Positions 20,740 through 30,666 of a stretch of DNA of 64,000 bases are shown here, piece by piece. The translations under genes were made by a program, and so were the position numbers. Source of the stretch: Ligustrum vulgare (lineage: Eukaryota > Streptophyta > Magnoliopsida > Lamiales > Oleaceae); NCBI GenBank assembly GCA_963555705.1, contig OY743183.1, positions 29,733,932 through 29,797,931 of the forward strand, written 5' to 3'. Numbering within the stretch: the first letter of the stretch is position 1; each line of letters opens with the position of its first letter. A model generated the notes under the pieces. That model was not told the origin of the DNA. It ran no database searches and worked only from the letters and a program-made list of their open reading frames with translations.

Positions 20740-21060
20740 AATTGTTAATTAACTCATAGTAGTGGTGTGGTCAGTTTGAAATGGTTCAAACAAGAGAGAC
20801 CGCTAACTATACAACCGAGATCAAATACATAAGTGCTTGTGAAGCAATCTCGATCGTTAAGTTCATTAGTGAACTATAACTGTTCCTAGCATTGTAGCTA
20901 CAGTAATGAGTATTGTGACGACAATGGAGCCATCGCGCAAGCGAGGGAACTGGGTCTCATCGATGATCTAAGTATGTATTTAGGGGCTACTATCTCATTC
21001 GAAGATTGAAGAAAAATTAGAATTCGTGCCCACTAACCTTGCAAAGGTTGAATATGTGAA
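20740..21060 (+). pseudogene. Copia RNase H remnant
   Basis: Sequence around 20810-20960 encodes YISACEAIS, VPSIVA and, near 20917, CDDNGAIAQA, matching the EAEYIAA and CDNxxAI blocks of copia RNase H. The region ends in sequence related to the K-H-(V/I)-x-x-x-Y-H block. It is broken by stops. Confidence 0.82.
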
Positions 21061-22253
21061 GAGTCACATGTCTAAGATCCACCTGTAAATTCACTATCCC
21101 AATAGGATTGTGATTGTCACATAAACTCGTTATGTATAAGATGCATGAGTTATTGGATCGAGTGCGAGTATGTCAGTGTTATGCTCTAAATCCAATAGTT
21201 GAGATAGCATAACACATATTATAATTGGTTCAATAAAGGCAAATCTATTATTATATTGAGTTTAACTCATTATTTAAATAATAAAGTCCGTAGAGTAAGT
21301 TTAATTAACTTGTAAGTCAAAAGGTGTTGTGACTATGAGATACAAGTCATTAATATCTTATTCTAAAACTGTCCCTAGTCAAAGTAACAGCAAGATACGG
21401 ATATTGTTGTTGCAGTTAGACTAGCATGTGTTGCATTTCTTTCTTATGAAGAAAGTAGCTTATCTCACAAGCTAGAATGTAGAGGGACATTCGAATGAAC
21501 ACGTGGATGTATTGTTAGATGAACAAAGAATTGGATGACCCGCCTAGAGATTCCACATGGATAACTATCCAAGCGTTAGTGATGAATCTCTAATGCGCGG
21601 TTGTGGATTTGGTCCTTTGACTTGAGGACATCATAGAATCTTATGAGGATTACTATGCTTTGGAGAGCGTTGATGTTGGCTCTTGAGAGGGAGTCATCAG
21701 GATGACGCCGTACAGGTATAGTGAGAGTCATATGAAGGTTGTGTATGTCCAATAAGAGGATTGGTCACTCCTGGGTAGTATAAAATTATAACCTGTATTT
21801 CACTCACTGAAGTTGATGTAAATTCCTCGGCCGGGGTGAAGTTATAAGTTGAAAAGGGTGTTTTCAGTCATAACAAGATCAACTAAGATAAGAAGTGAAT
21901 AACATAATTGGTTGAAATGAGATTGACGCTATCCGTATCTCTTAACCAATTGGGTTATATTGATGAAGGGATTGTATTTCCATGGTAACCGCACATGAAC
22001 TGGTCTTGTCATGCCACATGACTTTTCCTTTCACATGGATTGCCTTGACACATTGCTAGATGTCAATCTAGGACGGCGACGTGAATTAATCGATCTTGGT
22101 GAGTCGAGGATGAATTAGAAATAGAGATTTAAATTCATCTTATTCCAATCAGATTGTAATAATAATAAAAACACAACGTTTGCCATCGTGAATGGAACCT
22201 AATGGGTCACACACAAAAGGCGAGAATTGAATATCTGGAATTGGATCTTGTCA
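21061..22253 (+). other. Copia 3' noncoding region
   Basis: About 1.2 kb between RNase H and the right LTR without a recognisable domain or long frame. Long 3' regions occur in several plant copia lineages. I see no envelope-like frame. Confidence 0.5.
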
Positions 22254-22263
22254 AAGTGGGATA
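22254..22263 (+). other. Copia polypurine tract
   Basis: 'aaagtgggat' just before the right LTR matches the usual copia PPT form. Confidence 0.75.
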
Positions 22264-22264
22264 T

Positions 22265-22744
22265 TGTTAGAATTAATGTACAAGCCCAATTGTTGGGCCA
22301 AAATTTACAATTAGATTAATTAATATGATTAATTAATCAAGGCCATTAAAAGCCCTATTGTCACTAGGGTTAGGGTTTTGAGGTGCACATATTAATATGT
22401 GCACTATTGTAGAGAAATGAGGCGAGTCGCTTTTCTGTAATATTCTAGCGCACGATTTTTCTCTTGCTAGCACAAAGAGAAAAATCAATTATCTCGAATC
22501 CATTACAATAGTTGGAGATTGATGGAGTTCCAGAATCAACTCCCTGTGTGGATTTCTGTTAGAGGCTGGACAATTGGATAGCTGGTAGTGATAAGTTTGT
22601 ACCTCCTGTTTCAGATTTCAGATCAACGAGATTCATCAAAGGTATATTCTTTATCACAAATTCTATCTAAGTGCAAGGTTGATCTGGGCTATGGTTTCGT
22701 GTTTGTTTAATTTTCGCTGTGCATATATGTATCGAAACCTTACA
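22265..22744 (+). repeat. Copia 3' LTR
   Basis: 480 bp, uninterrupted. It contains a perfect 22-bp palindrome at 22383-22404 (half-site GTGCACATATT) and the telo-box-like TTAGGGTTT at 22370-22378. It is followed by TSD AGATC. Confidence 0.95.
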
Positions 22745-22749
22745 AGATC

Positions 22750-22849
22750 ATCATATAGGAAAATCTTTTTTCTCCCTTTAGTGATAGGGACTCCGAAATA
22801 TTTATTAGGCAAATTTTGGAATTTAAAACCCGAGCTGGAAGCTATATTC
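22750..22849 (-). pseudogene. LINE ORF2 fragment (RT, palm-thumb)
   Basis: The minus strand encodes NIASSSGFKFQNLPNKYFGV followed by PITKGRKKIFLYDDL, the standard LINE block 'YLGVP..KGR'. It is bounded by the copia insertion on one side and a small inserted element on the other. Confidence 0.88.
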
Positions 22850-23337
22850 AATGGCAATGGGTTGGGGTCGCCCCGCTCCGAAATTTTTTTATCCCGCCCT
22901 GCGAACAGTTGCAGAGCAGGGTGGGGCGAGGCGACCTACCCGCCCCGCCAATGACCCAAAAATTATTTATTTTTTTATTTTTCAAAATTGGTAATGAAAT
23001 TTTAGATGAAAACTTAGGCGTCGAACTAGTTAGAGTTTTTAAGTTTAAACTTGAAAGATAATATATACATATATATATATATATATTTGAAGGGAAAAAA
23101 TCAATAAACAATATAATGGTATATTGTTTGTGTATTCTCATACCCCTAAATCCCATCAAGGTTCTATTCTTTTGGACCTTATTAAATTTATTTTTAGTTT
23201 CTCATTCCATTAATAATAAAAAAAATCGGGTCACGGGGAGGGGCGGGTCCACCCCGACCCTCCCTACGGACCCGATAGGACAGGTCATTTTCGGGGCGGA
23301 TTGTTTCGGGTACTTCGGGTTTTTTTGCCATCCCTAT
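22850..23337. mobile_element. Small hAT-like non-autonomous element (MITE)
   Basis: The ends are inverted relatives of each other: 'caatggcaatggg' at the left, and 'tagggatggcaa' when the right end is read on the minus strand. GC-rich arms made of cgggt/ccccg phrases flank an AT-rich centre with a short (TA)n. This is the look of common plant elements with TAGGGRTGGCAA ends. No clear 8-bp duplication is visible, and some LINE residues expected here seem missing, so boundaries are approximate. Confidence 0.55.
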
Positions 23338-23449
23338 TAGTACGCAAAATATCTTGTTAAAAAATTTAAGAGCCTCTGAACATGATTTTTCTAAATATTC
23401 ATCAAGATTGCCACATCATGTGCGAAGGCAAGATGAGATATACCAATAA
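23338..23449 (-). pseudogene. LINE RT active-site fragment, catalytic residue altered
   Basis: The minus strand reads ISHLAFAHDVAIL and then a continuing KSCSEALKFFNKIFCVL frame. The catalytic box, normally (F/Y)ADD, is FAHD here, so this RT would be inactive. Element C interrupts the frame just upstream. Confidence 0.85.
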
Positions 23450-24249
23450 TGTCACGACCCGTCCCAGATCACCCTATTGGATCTGAAACGTGACGTGTGC
23501 CGATGACAGGTGCCAACTAGATGTTAGACCCACCACCAAGGCAACCCTGAGTTTTCTTATCTTTCATATTCTCCTTTCAAATAAATTTGATCCCATATAA
23601 ATTTATAAAATTTTTGACAAAGTCTCATCTATAATATTGTCTTAACCAACCAGTAAGACAATGACAAATCCTCAAACATACAATCATAAATAATTACATT
23701 ACATTCCAAATCTTTCAAGAAAATTGACATAATAAATTACCTACAATTCTTAATCCACTTCTTCACATATACAATCCAAAATACATCATCACTAGATGCA
23801 TTCCTGACAAAGTATATAACTTATATAGAATAACTGCATAGTCCAATGTATTTTCCTCGAATATAACTTCTAAGAGCTTACCAAAGTAACTCTTGCAAAT
23901 AACAATGTTACAAAGCTCCTCGAGAGCTGCAAAGGCTCCTTCTATGCTGCTGAAAATCTTATTTTCTTCCTATACTGTAAAGATGAGGAAAAACATGAGC
24001 TTGTGACTCAGTGAGTAGAATTTTTGAAATAAATGTACTTTATAAACCATTTTTTGAAAATATAATTTATTTCATAATGCTTTTGCAACTTGAAATCAAA
24101 ACATACTTGCTAACAATAATTGTTCATAAGTATCATATAATAATCATCTGTGGCATAACTGAAAAACTGTAATATATAAGAAACCGCACCAAAAGGTACT
24201 CAACTAAACCATCTGCTGAAGCTGAAATCTGTATTTAGTCATATGCGTG

Positions 24250-24485
24250 TAGACTACTAAGCACCTCCGTACCCTGTCCAAAGCCCCTCTGGGTACAAAA
24301 GTGGGTCCCAAAGACCTCATATATGCACCCTTACACAAGGGTTCATAGGCCCCCTCCGTGCATAAGAGTGGATCTTAAGATTATCTAAACACGGGCCATA
24401 GGCCCCCTCCGTGACAGAGCCTTCAGATCTCAAATAATATCTGTTAGTACACGGGCCCAAGGCCCCCTCCATGCACTAACACAAG
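24250..24485. repeat. GC-rich repeat hub of element C
   Basis: Three or four degenerate units containing 'ggccccctccgtgca' or close variants, near 24350, 24400 and 24465, spaced about 55-65 bp, within otherwise AT-rich DNA. Confidence 0.75.
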
Positions 24486-24975
24486 AACAGATAACCCCAT
24501 CGAGTACTTCTGGTGGTTTTGAAATCATACACGCTCAACTTGACTATTCATGCTCGTAAAACATGGTAAAAAGAGTCATCATGATAAATAAGCTTTTAAT
24601 TATAAAACATTTGTTTTAATAATCATGCTAAAAGCAAGTAATTTAAAAATCATTTGTAACTTGTAGAAAATTAGTATGAATAATGTAGAAAAATCTTTTA
24701 AGTTTATTCTCCACTCATAGAGTTTATCTACTTGAAGCTAGCCAAGCTGATAAATCTGGTTTCATCTCTACATCATCTCCTGAAATAAAAATATAATTCT
24801 CATGTATTAAAATCAACTATATCAAACCATTAAAAATGGGTTAATATCATTTATAACTCAATTTCCTTTGCATAGTTATCAATCAATCGTCCGACATTAT
24901 CCAACTTATTAGTCCATTCACTAACTTTCTATTTACAGTCAGTCCTTAATAGGATCTATTATAACAACTAAACAT

Positions 24976-24977
<2 letters not shown>

Positions 24978-25045
<68 letters not shown>
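24978..25045. repeat. (TA)n microsatellite in element C
   Basis: About 34 uninterrupted TA units. Confidence 0.97.
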
Positions 25046-25049
<4 letters not shown>

Positions 25050-26098
25050 TGATCAAATGCTTAAAAACTAAATCAAGAAAATTAACCATAATTAAGACCT
25101 TAAAATCCACAAATATTGAAAAGTGGCATCAATTCCAAAATATAGAGCCTAAACGCTAGAACTTTGAAAGTATTCTTCCTGAACAGAATCATAACTTAAC
25201 ATCACTACCTTTCCTTTCTAAAACATGGCTGCAATTCTCTTAAATAAAATAAGAATTTCAACTTCATTCCATTATTCCATACTTATTTATCATAAATCAA
25301 GTATTTAATATCATATAATCATCTAAAAGTTATTAAAGATCAAAATACTAATTTCGAAAACCCATTTCATGATTAATTCCTTTTACCATAAAAAATCAAC
25401 ATATACTATTTCTTGACAATTTCTTTAGCATATTACCTCAAATACATGTCCATAAACCTAGTACTTTCTAAACTTCGAATTTAAGTCAATCATCCATAAA
25501 CCCTAAAAACTTTAAACACAAATCATTAACTATTAATACTCTTGCTTACCTTTAGGAATTGGAGAAGAGATTCAAAAGTACAAGTTTGAGAAATGTATCT
25601 TCCTTCCTTCCTTTTACAAAAATCGATCTATCGACTGACCGACCTCTTCCCCCCCCCCCCCCATTTTTTCCTTTTCTTTCCTCCCTTTCTTTCCTTTTCT
25701 TGTTTTCTTTTCTTCCTGCCGATTTCTTACCTTTTCTCTCTAGTACCTTCCATTTTCTTTTATTTTAAACATATTAATATTATTTATTTGCAAGTCAAGC
25801 CCCCAAATTTTAAAATAATATGACCTTTAATCCTTTAATTCAATCAAATGTAAACTAAATCCTTGAAATTCTAATTTGTATCATTTATGTCCTTTAAATA
25901 CTTGTAATTATAAAATAGAACCCATAAAGAAATCATTTAATTAATTTAAATCCTCATGAAAATCTTTACTTCAATTTAAGTCCTAATAAACTTATTTGAT
26001 CAATCTAAGTCCTTATTTGACTTGACCATTGAATATTTGACTTTGACTAAATAATTTCTTAACTTTTTAACTAGTATAAACCGGGTTGTTACAAATAG

Positions 26099-27147
26099 GG
26101 CCAACATATATGCCATGGATGGATGTACTTCAAACAATTTGTTGATACCTCTAGATAAGACCTCAGCCATAAGTATGAATAAAGAGGATGAAAGAGGGTC
26201 CCCTTGCCTTAATCCTCTTGATGGTTGGAACGGCTCACTTAATTCACCATTAACTAAGAAAGAATAGTTATAGGAACTAATGAGGTTATATATTAACCTA
26301 TTCAGAATTGATGAGAAGCCAAATTTGTTCAACACTTTGATGAGAAAGTTCCAGTCTACTATGTTGTATGCTTTGGTCATATCCAATGAAAACATGACAT
26401 TTCCCCCTCTAACATTTCTATCAATCCGAGAAATAAGATCTTGGGCAAGTAGAATATTATCGGATATATCTCTGCCGGGTGTGAAGCCACTTTGATTAAG
26501 GGAAATAAGTCTAGGTAAGATAGAGCTAAGTCTTGTACAGAGGATTTTGGAGATCACCTTGTTGCTGAAGTTGCATAGGCTAATAGGACTGAAGTCCTTC
26601 TAGGTGTTTGGTTTATCTTTTTTGGGAAACAGAATGATTGTGTGGCAGCCACTCCTCCAGGCAGGGCTCTCCCTTTAAAAAATTCATCAACTGCTTCATA
26701 AACACCAAATTTGATAATCTCCCAACATTTTTGACAGAATAGGCCTCCAAAACCATCCAGCCCAGCCACACTGTTTTGATTCATAGTGAAAATAGCCTCC
26801 TTAATTTCTTCAAGGGAGGGAGGTTTGGTCAGCATTGTATTTTCCTCATTAGTGATCATTGGAGGAATTACCTCTAGGAAAGACTCATCATCTGTAGTAA
26901 CAGTTTTAGTGAACTGTTTGAAGAATTCCACAACAGATTGCTTCACATTTTCGGGCTCAGATAATATATTTCCTAGATCGTCAGAGATAAACAAAATTTT
27001 ACTTCTGTTTCTTTGTCTGTTCACAATGGCATGGTAATACTTAGTATTTTTATCTCCTTCCAACACCCATTTCGCCCCTGCTTTTTGCTTCCAGTAAGTT
27101 TCTTCTCTAGACATCAAAAGATTTAATTTGGCATAGTCAAGATGCAC
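26099..27147 (-). pseudogene. LINE ORF2 reverse transcriptase core
   Basis: Minus-strand RT in two frames. From 27147: SREETYWKQKAGAKWVLEGD, GDKNTKYYHAIVNRQR, AGLDGFGGLFCQKCWE (normally GPDG). The frame shifts near 26560 and continues [50 protein letters not shown] and [20 protein letters not shown]. The second motif normally reads KAYDxVxW, so Asp is replaced by Asn. Element C cuts the protein before the catalytic box. These are the standard motifs of plant L1 RT. Confidence 0.93.
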
Positions 27148-27573
27148 ACCAGTCCTGGTTTCACCAGTTTTACATTGATCATAATTTTTCTATTTTTCAA
27201 GAGCGAGTTCTTCAGCTTCTTTAATTTGGATGAATATGTTCCCAAAGATGTCCTTGTTCCACTACTTAAGAATATGCTTCAGTCTCTTTAGTTTGAAGAA
27301 TAAACCATATAGCCCCTAGAATAGGGATCTAGTGGTGTTTCCCAACATTTTTTGACATCATAAAAACCTTCATGAGAAATCCACATTTTGGAATCTAAAT
27401 GCAGCTTTAACTGGAAGCTGTTGTCTAGCGCATTGCAATAAGATTGTACTATGGTCTGACATGTCCCTATTCAAAAGTTGAGGCTAAAAGTTATTGAAAG
27501 CTTCTCCCCATTTTCCATTAATTAGCAGCCCATCCAGCTTTTCCCAAATAGATCCATTTGTCCAAGTATGAGA
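27148..27573 (-). pseudogene. LINE ORF2 endonuclease end and linker to RT
   Basis: Minus strand, several frames: YTWTNGSIWEKLDGLLING, MSDHSTILL (the SDH motif at the end of the AP-like endonuclease), KAAFRFQNVDFS, LYGLFFKLKRLKHILK and WNKDIFGNIF. Stops separate these blocks. Element E separates this piece from the rest of the endonuclease. Confidence 0.85.
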
Positions 27574-27578
27574 ACCCC

Positions 27579-28425
27579 TGATAAGATTAGAGATGCAAAA
27601 GAAACGCCGGAAAGTTCCGAACTTAGGTTGTGGTTGGACGGATGAATCATGACCCGATATTCACGACGCGATGGCTCGACGATGCGGAATAAAGAACTAC
27701 GACTTTTGAAATGCCACAAGGAATTGCCCAACTTCCTTGATAAGTTTCTGGTTTTGAACGCCACAAATATTCTAGCAAATATTTGATAAGTTCGGGATGA
27801 AAGCCACAAGATGATAATCTTGATAAGTTATATGAAATATATGAATCCACCTATATATTTTATTGAATCCTCAATAAACTATTTAATTAAAATCAAATCT
27901 GATTACAATGAACGGAAAATAGAATATAAATAAGTAAAACTAAAACCTATCATCCTTAACTGGCTCAAAATAGAATTCTAATTAAAGTAAAATACTAAAA
28001 TAACTAAATAAAAGAAAAGGAATTAAAAATCTACAAAATAGGAAAAATTTCGAAAATTTGATCTGCCGCTCCTTTACGGCCGTGAAGAATCCGGTTACGG
28101 CCGTAAATGATTCTCTGATCTAAAATTGATATCGTATGTTACGGATGTGATTGAAATTATTACGGACGTAAAATTTCCTTCCTGTGATGTTACGGCCGTG
28201 ACAGTTTGGTTATGGCCGTAAGTGTAAAATTGAAATCTCGCCTCTTAACCAGTAACTTGATTACGGCCGTGACCTTCTTGGCGTGACGGCCGTAAGGATC
28301 AAACTGGTCCTTTTTGCTCCGATTTTTTGCTCCAATTTGCAATTAACTCCATTTTGGCTTGAATTACTTGAATTTTTCCGTCAAGCTTGATATGACTACG
28401 ATTGTCCAGGGTCCGGAACACATCA
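27579..28425 (-). repeat. Element E 3' LTR
   Basis: 847 bp, 12 bp longer than its partner; a short repeated 'aaatattctagc' segment at about 27769 accounts for the difference. It carries eight ACGGCCGT-like sites. Confidence 0.93.
28074..28295. promoter_or_regulatory. Four pairs of ACGGCCGT palindromes in element E LTR
   Basis: TTACGGCCGTRA-like sites start at 28074/28095, 28139/28160, 28190/28210 and 28261/28284, giving spacings of 21, 21, 20 and 23 bp. Related sites recur at about 29800-30025 in the other LTR. This is the arrangement seen in Gypsy-1, at a similar distance from the LTR start. Confidence 0.7.
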
Positions 28426-28440
28426 TGCCCTCCTTCTTTA
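28426..28440 (-). other. Element E polypurine tract
   Basis: Read on the minus strand, 'aaagaaggagggca' abuts the LTR start. Confidence 0.75.
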
Positions 28441-28610
28441 GGATGATTCGAATCATAGATTTGTTCCTATTGTTTTACTTCACCTCTTGGATCAAACGGA
28501 AAATTATTGCTTCCATGCCAGAGGGATGACCAATAGCATCATGTAACTTGGGTTACATGAATGGATTGAAGTAGAAACTCTTGTGGGCATTGGTGGTGTT
28601 GCCCAAATTT

Positions 28611-29168
28611 TCAAGTACATTTAACCTGCAAGACAAAATTAAATAAAGCGGGGAGGGAAATTTTAGGTTTATGAGGTACAAGGTATGGATCCTTGTATTC
28701 ATGAATTATCACCGTGAATTCCACCTTTTGGACCACAAGGCCCTTCTCTTCACCTCGTTCTCCTTTTGCAACTTCTTGCTCGCCCCCCTCTATCTCTTTT
28801 CTCTCAAGCTCAGTTACTTCCTCTAACTCAAGATTTTCTATCTTATCCACCTCTTCAATTTGTTTTTTTCTTTCAAATTCAACCACATCTTCTAAGTCCA
28901 CATTCATATCACCATGTTCGCACACTACCTCATCACTATCCAAATGTGGATTTTTCAATTCAAAGTACAAATGTTGAACTTCTACACCAACTTTCATTTC
29001 ATTCCTCTTATCATCAACAATTTCATTCGTAATCAAATCCTCATCAAATTTTTTAAAAAAAATCCGAAAATTCGACATGAACACAACAAAACAAACGGAA
29101 CAGGATTTGGATAAGAATCGAACAAAATAAAAACTTTTAAATTTTTGTTGAATTTTTATATGGATCAA
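28611..29168 (-). CDS. Acidic, coiled-coil-prone protein of element E
   Basis: 185 residues, the only substantial frame inside element E. After a basic N-terminus the protein is strongly acidic and Glu-rich (EFERKKQIEEVDKIENLELE, GGEQEVAKGERGEEKG), with heptad-like spacing that suggests a coiled coil. The end is more hydrophobic (DPYLVPHKPKISLPALFNF). No zinc knuckle, protease or polymerase motif is present. The start is uncertain: a Met at about residue 31 (MSNFRIFFKKFDED) is as likely as the first. Function unknown; a particle-associated or chromatin role would be a guess. It could be residual sequence of an ancestral element. Confidence 0.5.
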   Translation of the reverse strand: MIHIKIQQKFKSFYFVRFLSKSCSVCFVVFMSNFRIFFKKFDEDLITNEIVDDKRNEMKVGVEVQHLYFELKNPHLDSDEVVCEHGDMNVDLEDVVEFERKKQIEEVDKIENLELEEVTELERKEIEGGEQEVAKGERGEEKGLVVQKVEFTVIIHEYKDPYLVPHKPKISLPALFNFVLQVKCT

Positions 29169-29304
29169 ACTGAAAAAAATTTATTGGCACGAAGAACACT
29201 CAAGAAAAGAAAGACTCAAAAACAAGATATGGATAATTCTTATGACAAATTCGATGATAAACATAAGAATTAAACTGGATAGAAAAACTTGAATTCAGAG
29301 TCCA

Positions 29305-29316
29305 GCTCTGATACCA
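29305..29316 (-). other. Element E primer-binding site
   Basis: GCTCTGATACCA on the plus strand is the complement of TGGTATCAGAGC, two bases from the LTR. The spacing is identical to Gypsy-1. Confidence 0.92.
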
Positions 29317-29318
29317 GA

Positions 29319-30153
29319 TGATAAGATTCGAGACGCGGAAGAAATGTCGGAAAGTTCCGAACTCAGGTTGTGGTTGGACGGATGAATCATGACCCGATAT
29401 TCACGCCGCGATGGCTCGACGATGCGGAATAAAGAACCACGACTTTCGAAACGCCACAAGGAATTGCCCAACTTCCTTGATAAGTTTCTGGTTTTGAACG
29501 CCACAAATATTTGATAAGTTCGGGATGAACGCCACAAGATGATAATCTTGATAAGTTCTATGAAATATAGGAATCCACCTATATGTTTTATTGAATTCTC
29601 AATAAACTATTTAATCAAAATCAAATCTGATTACAATGAACGGAAAATAGAATATAAATAAGCAAAACTAAAACCTATCAACCATAACTGGCTCAAAATA
29701 GAATTCTAATTAAAGTAAAATACTAAAATAACTAAATAAAACAAAAGGAATTAAAAATCTGCAAAATATGGAAAATCCCGAAAATCTGATCCGCTGCTCC
29801 TTTACTGCAGTGAAGAATCCAGTTACGGCCGTAAATGATTCTCTGATCCAAAATTGATATCGCATGTTACGGCCGTGATTGAAATTATTACGGCCGTAAG
29901 ATTTCCTTCCTGTGATGTTACGGCCGTGACAGTTTGTTTACAGTCGTAAGTGTAAAATTGAAATCTCGCCTCTTAACCAATAACTTGATTACGGCCGTGA
30001 CCTTCTGGGCGTTATGGCTGTAAGGATCAAACTGGTCCTTTTTGCTCCGATTTTTTGCTCCAATTTACAATTAACTCCGTTTTGGCTTGAATTACTTGAA
30101 TTTTTCCGTCAAGCCTGCTATGACTCCGATTGTCGAGGGTCCGGAACACATCA
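29319..30153 (-). repeat. Element E 5' LTR
   Basis: 835 bp; in the element's orientation it is the 5' LTR. It is close to the other LTR apart from a 12-bp indel and scattered changes, several of them in CG dinucleotides. Confidence 0.93.
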
Positions 30154-30158
30154 ACCCC

Positions 30159-30666
30159 CTTCAATGTGGTACTCTTCCACTCCACAATCTATCAACATAT
30201 CATTAAAATCCATCATGGCTCTATGATTTGGTATGTTTCCCCCTTCTTTCTCAGATTCCTGTAGAATGATACTAAAATCTCCTCCTAATAACCATGGATT
30301 CGAGATAGAAGTGGATAATGAAGTTAATTCTTGCCACAGGATCCTCCTTGCCCCAGCAGTACATTTTGCATATACACTAGTTAAAGTGATATATTGATCC
30401 TGCCACATCAGTTGAATGGATAGAGATTGTTCTTTGTCTTCTATGATTTGGCACTTCATATCCTGTCTCCAGAAACTCTAGATTTTCCCTACACAATTAC
30501 CATAGCAATAATCCATAGAAAACTTGGTGCAAAAGTTTTGCAACTTTTTATTATCCACCATAGGTTCCAATAAGATGAGAAGACCAATATTATGTAGTTG
30601 AATTAACATAGATAATCTTTTAAGAGAGGAATAGACCCCTCTAGTATTCCATATCAAAATATTCAT
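30159..30666 (-). pseudogene. LINE ORF2 N-terminal endonuclease domain
   Basis: AP-endonuclease-like domain that would nick the target. It starts MNILIWNTRGVYSSLKRLSM with IGLLILLEPMVDN (normally ExK/ExM). A frame change near 30470 is followed by YITLTSVYAKCTAGARRILW, WLLGGDFSIIL (the GDFN motif with Ser for Asn) and RAMMDFNDMLIDCGV. Element E interrupts at ACCCC. The ATG overlaps the ORF1 stop in ATGA (30666-30663). Confidence 0.93.

Larger units (their letters stand above)
12684..22744 (+). mobile_element. Ty1/copia retrotransposon, decayed, with element B in its left LTR
   Basis: Bounded by TSD AGATC (12679-12683 and 22745-22749). The LTRs run TGTTAGAATT...AACCTTACA. The right LTR is 480 bp; the left is 484 bp once the 2,720 bp of element B plus its duplicated TTTGT are removed. 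A tRNA-Met-type PBS follows the left LTR and a purine-rich 'aaagtggga' precedes the right LTR. Internal order integrase, RT, RNase H identifies Ty1/copia. The internal region (15888-22264) is full of stops and indels, while the LTRs still look about 95% alike. Confidence 0.94.
23450..26093 (-). mobile_element. LTR-only element C (probable solo LTR)
   Basis: 2,644 bp, minus-oriented: 5' TGTAACAACCCGG at 26093, 3' GGGTCGTGACA at 23450. Flanks AATAA (23445-23449) and AATAG (26094-26098) are a one-mismatch 5-bp duplication. Read in its own direction: AT-rich start with 'aaggacttagattg' phrases, CT-rich block (25760-25600) containing a 14-base C run (25649-25662), 'aggtaagcaaga' near 25550, a (TA)n tract, a GC-rich hub (24480-24250), 'actcactgagtcac' (~24010), and a 3' end with 'gtgacg'. 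It splits the LINE RT. No coding domain was found. Confidence 0.82.
27579..30153 (-). mobile_element. Element E: non-autonomous LTR retrotransposon
   Basis: 2,575 bp with LTRs at 27579-28425 and 29319-30153 and TSD ACCCC (27574-27578, 30154-30158). The PBS complement lies next to the right LTR, so the element is minus-oriented. The internal region is only 893 bp and encodes one acidic protein with no gag or pol. The LTR starts TGATGTGTTCCGGA on its own strand, like TGATGAGTTCCGGA of Gypsy-1. It also shares the paired ACGGCCGT sites and the 2-nt LTR-PBS gap, so a Gypsy-1-like element is the likely helper (inference). Confidence 0.93.

Noticed and set aside
22848..23159. 103-codon minus frame
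   Set aside because: It crosses the AT-rich core and ends of the small hAT-like element and shows no domain.
25649..25662. 14-base C run as a G-quadruplex locus
   Set aside because: It is a single homopolymer within a CT-rich block, possibly affected by sequencing error; no further evidence.
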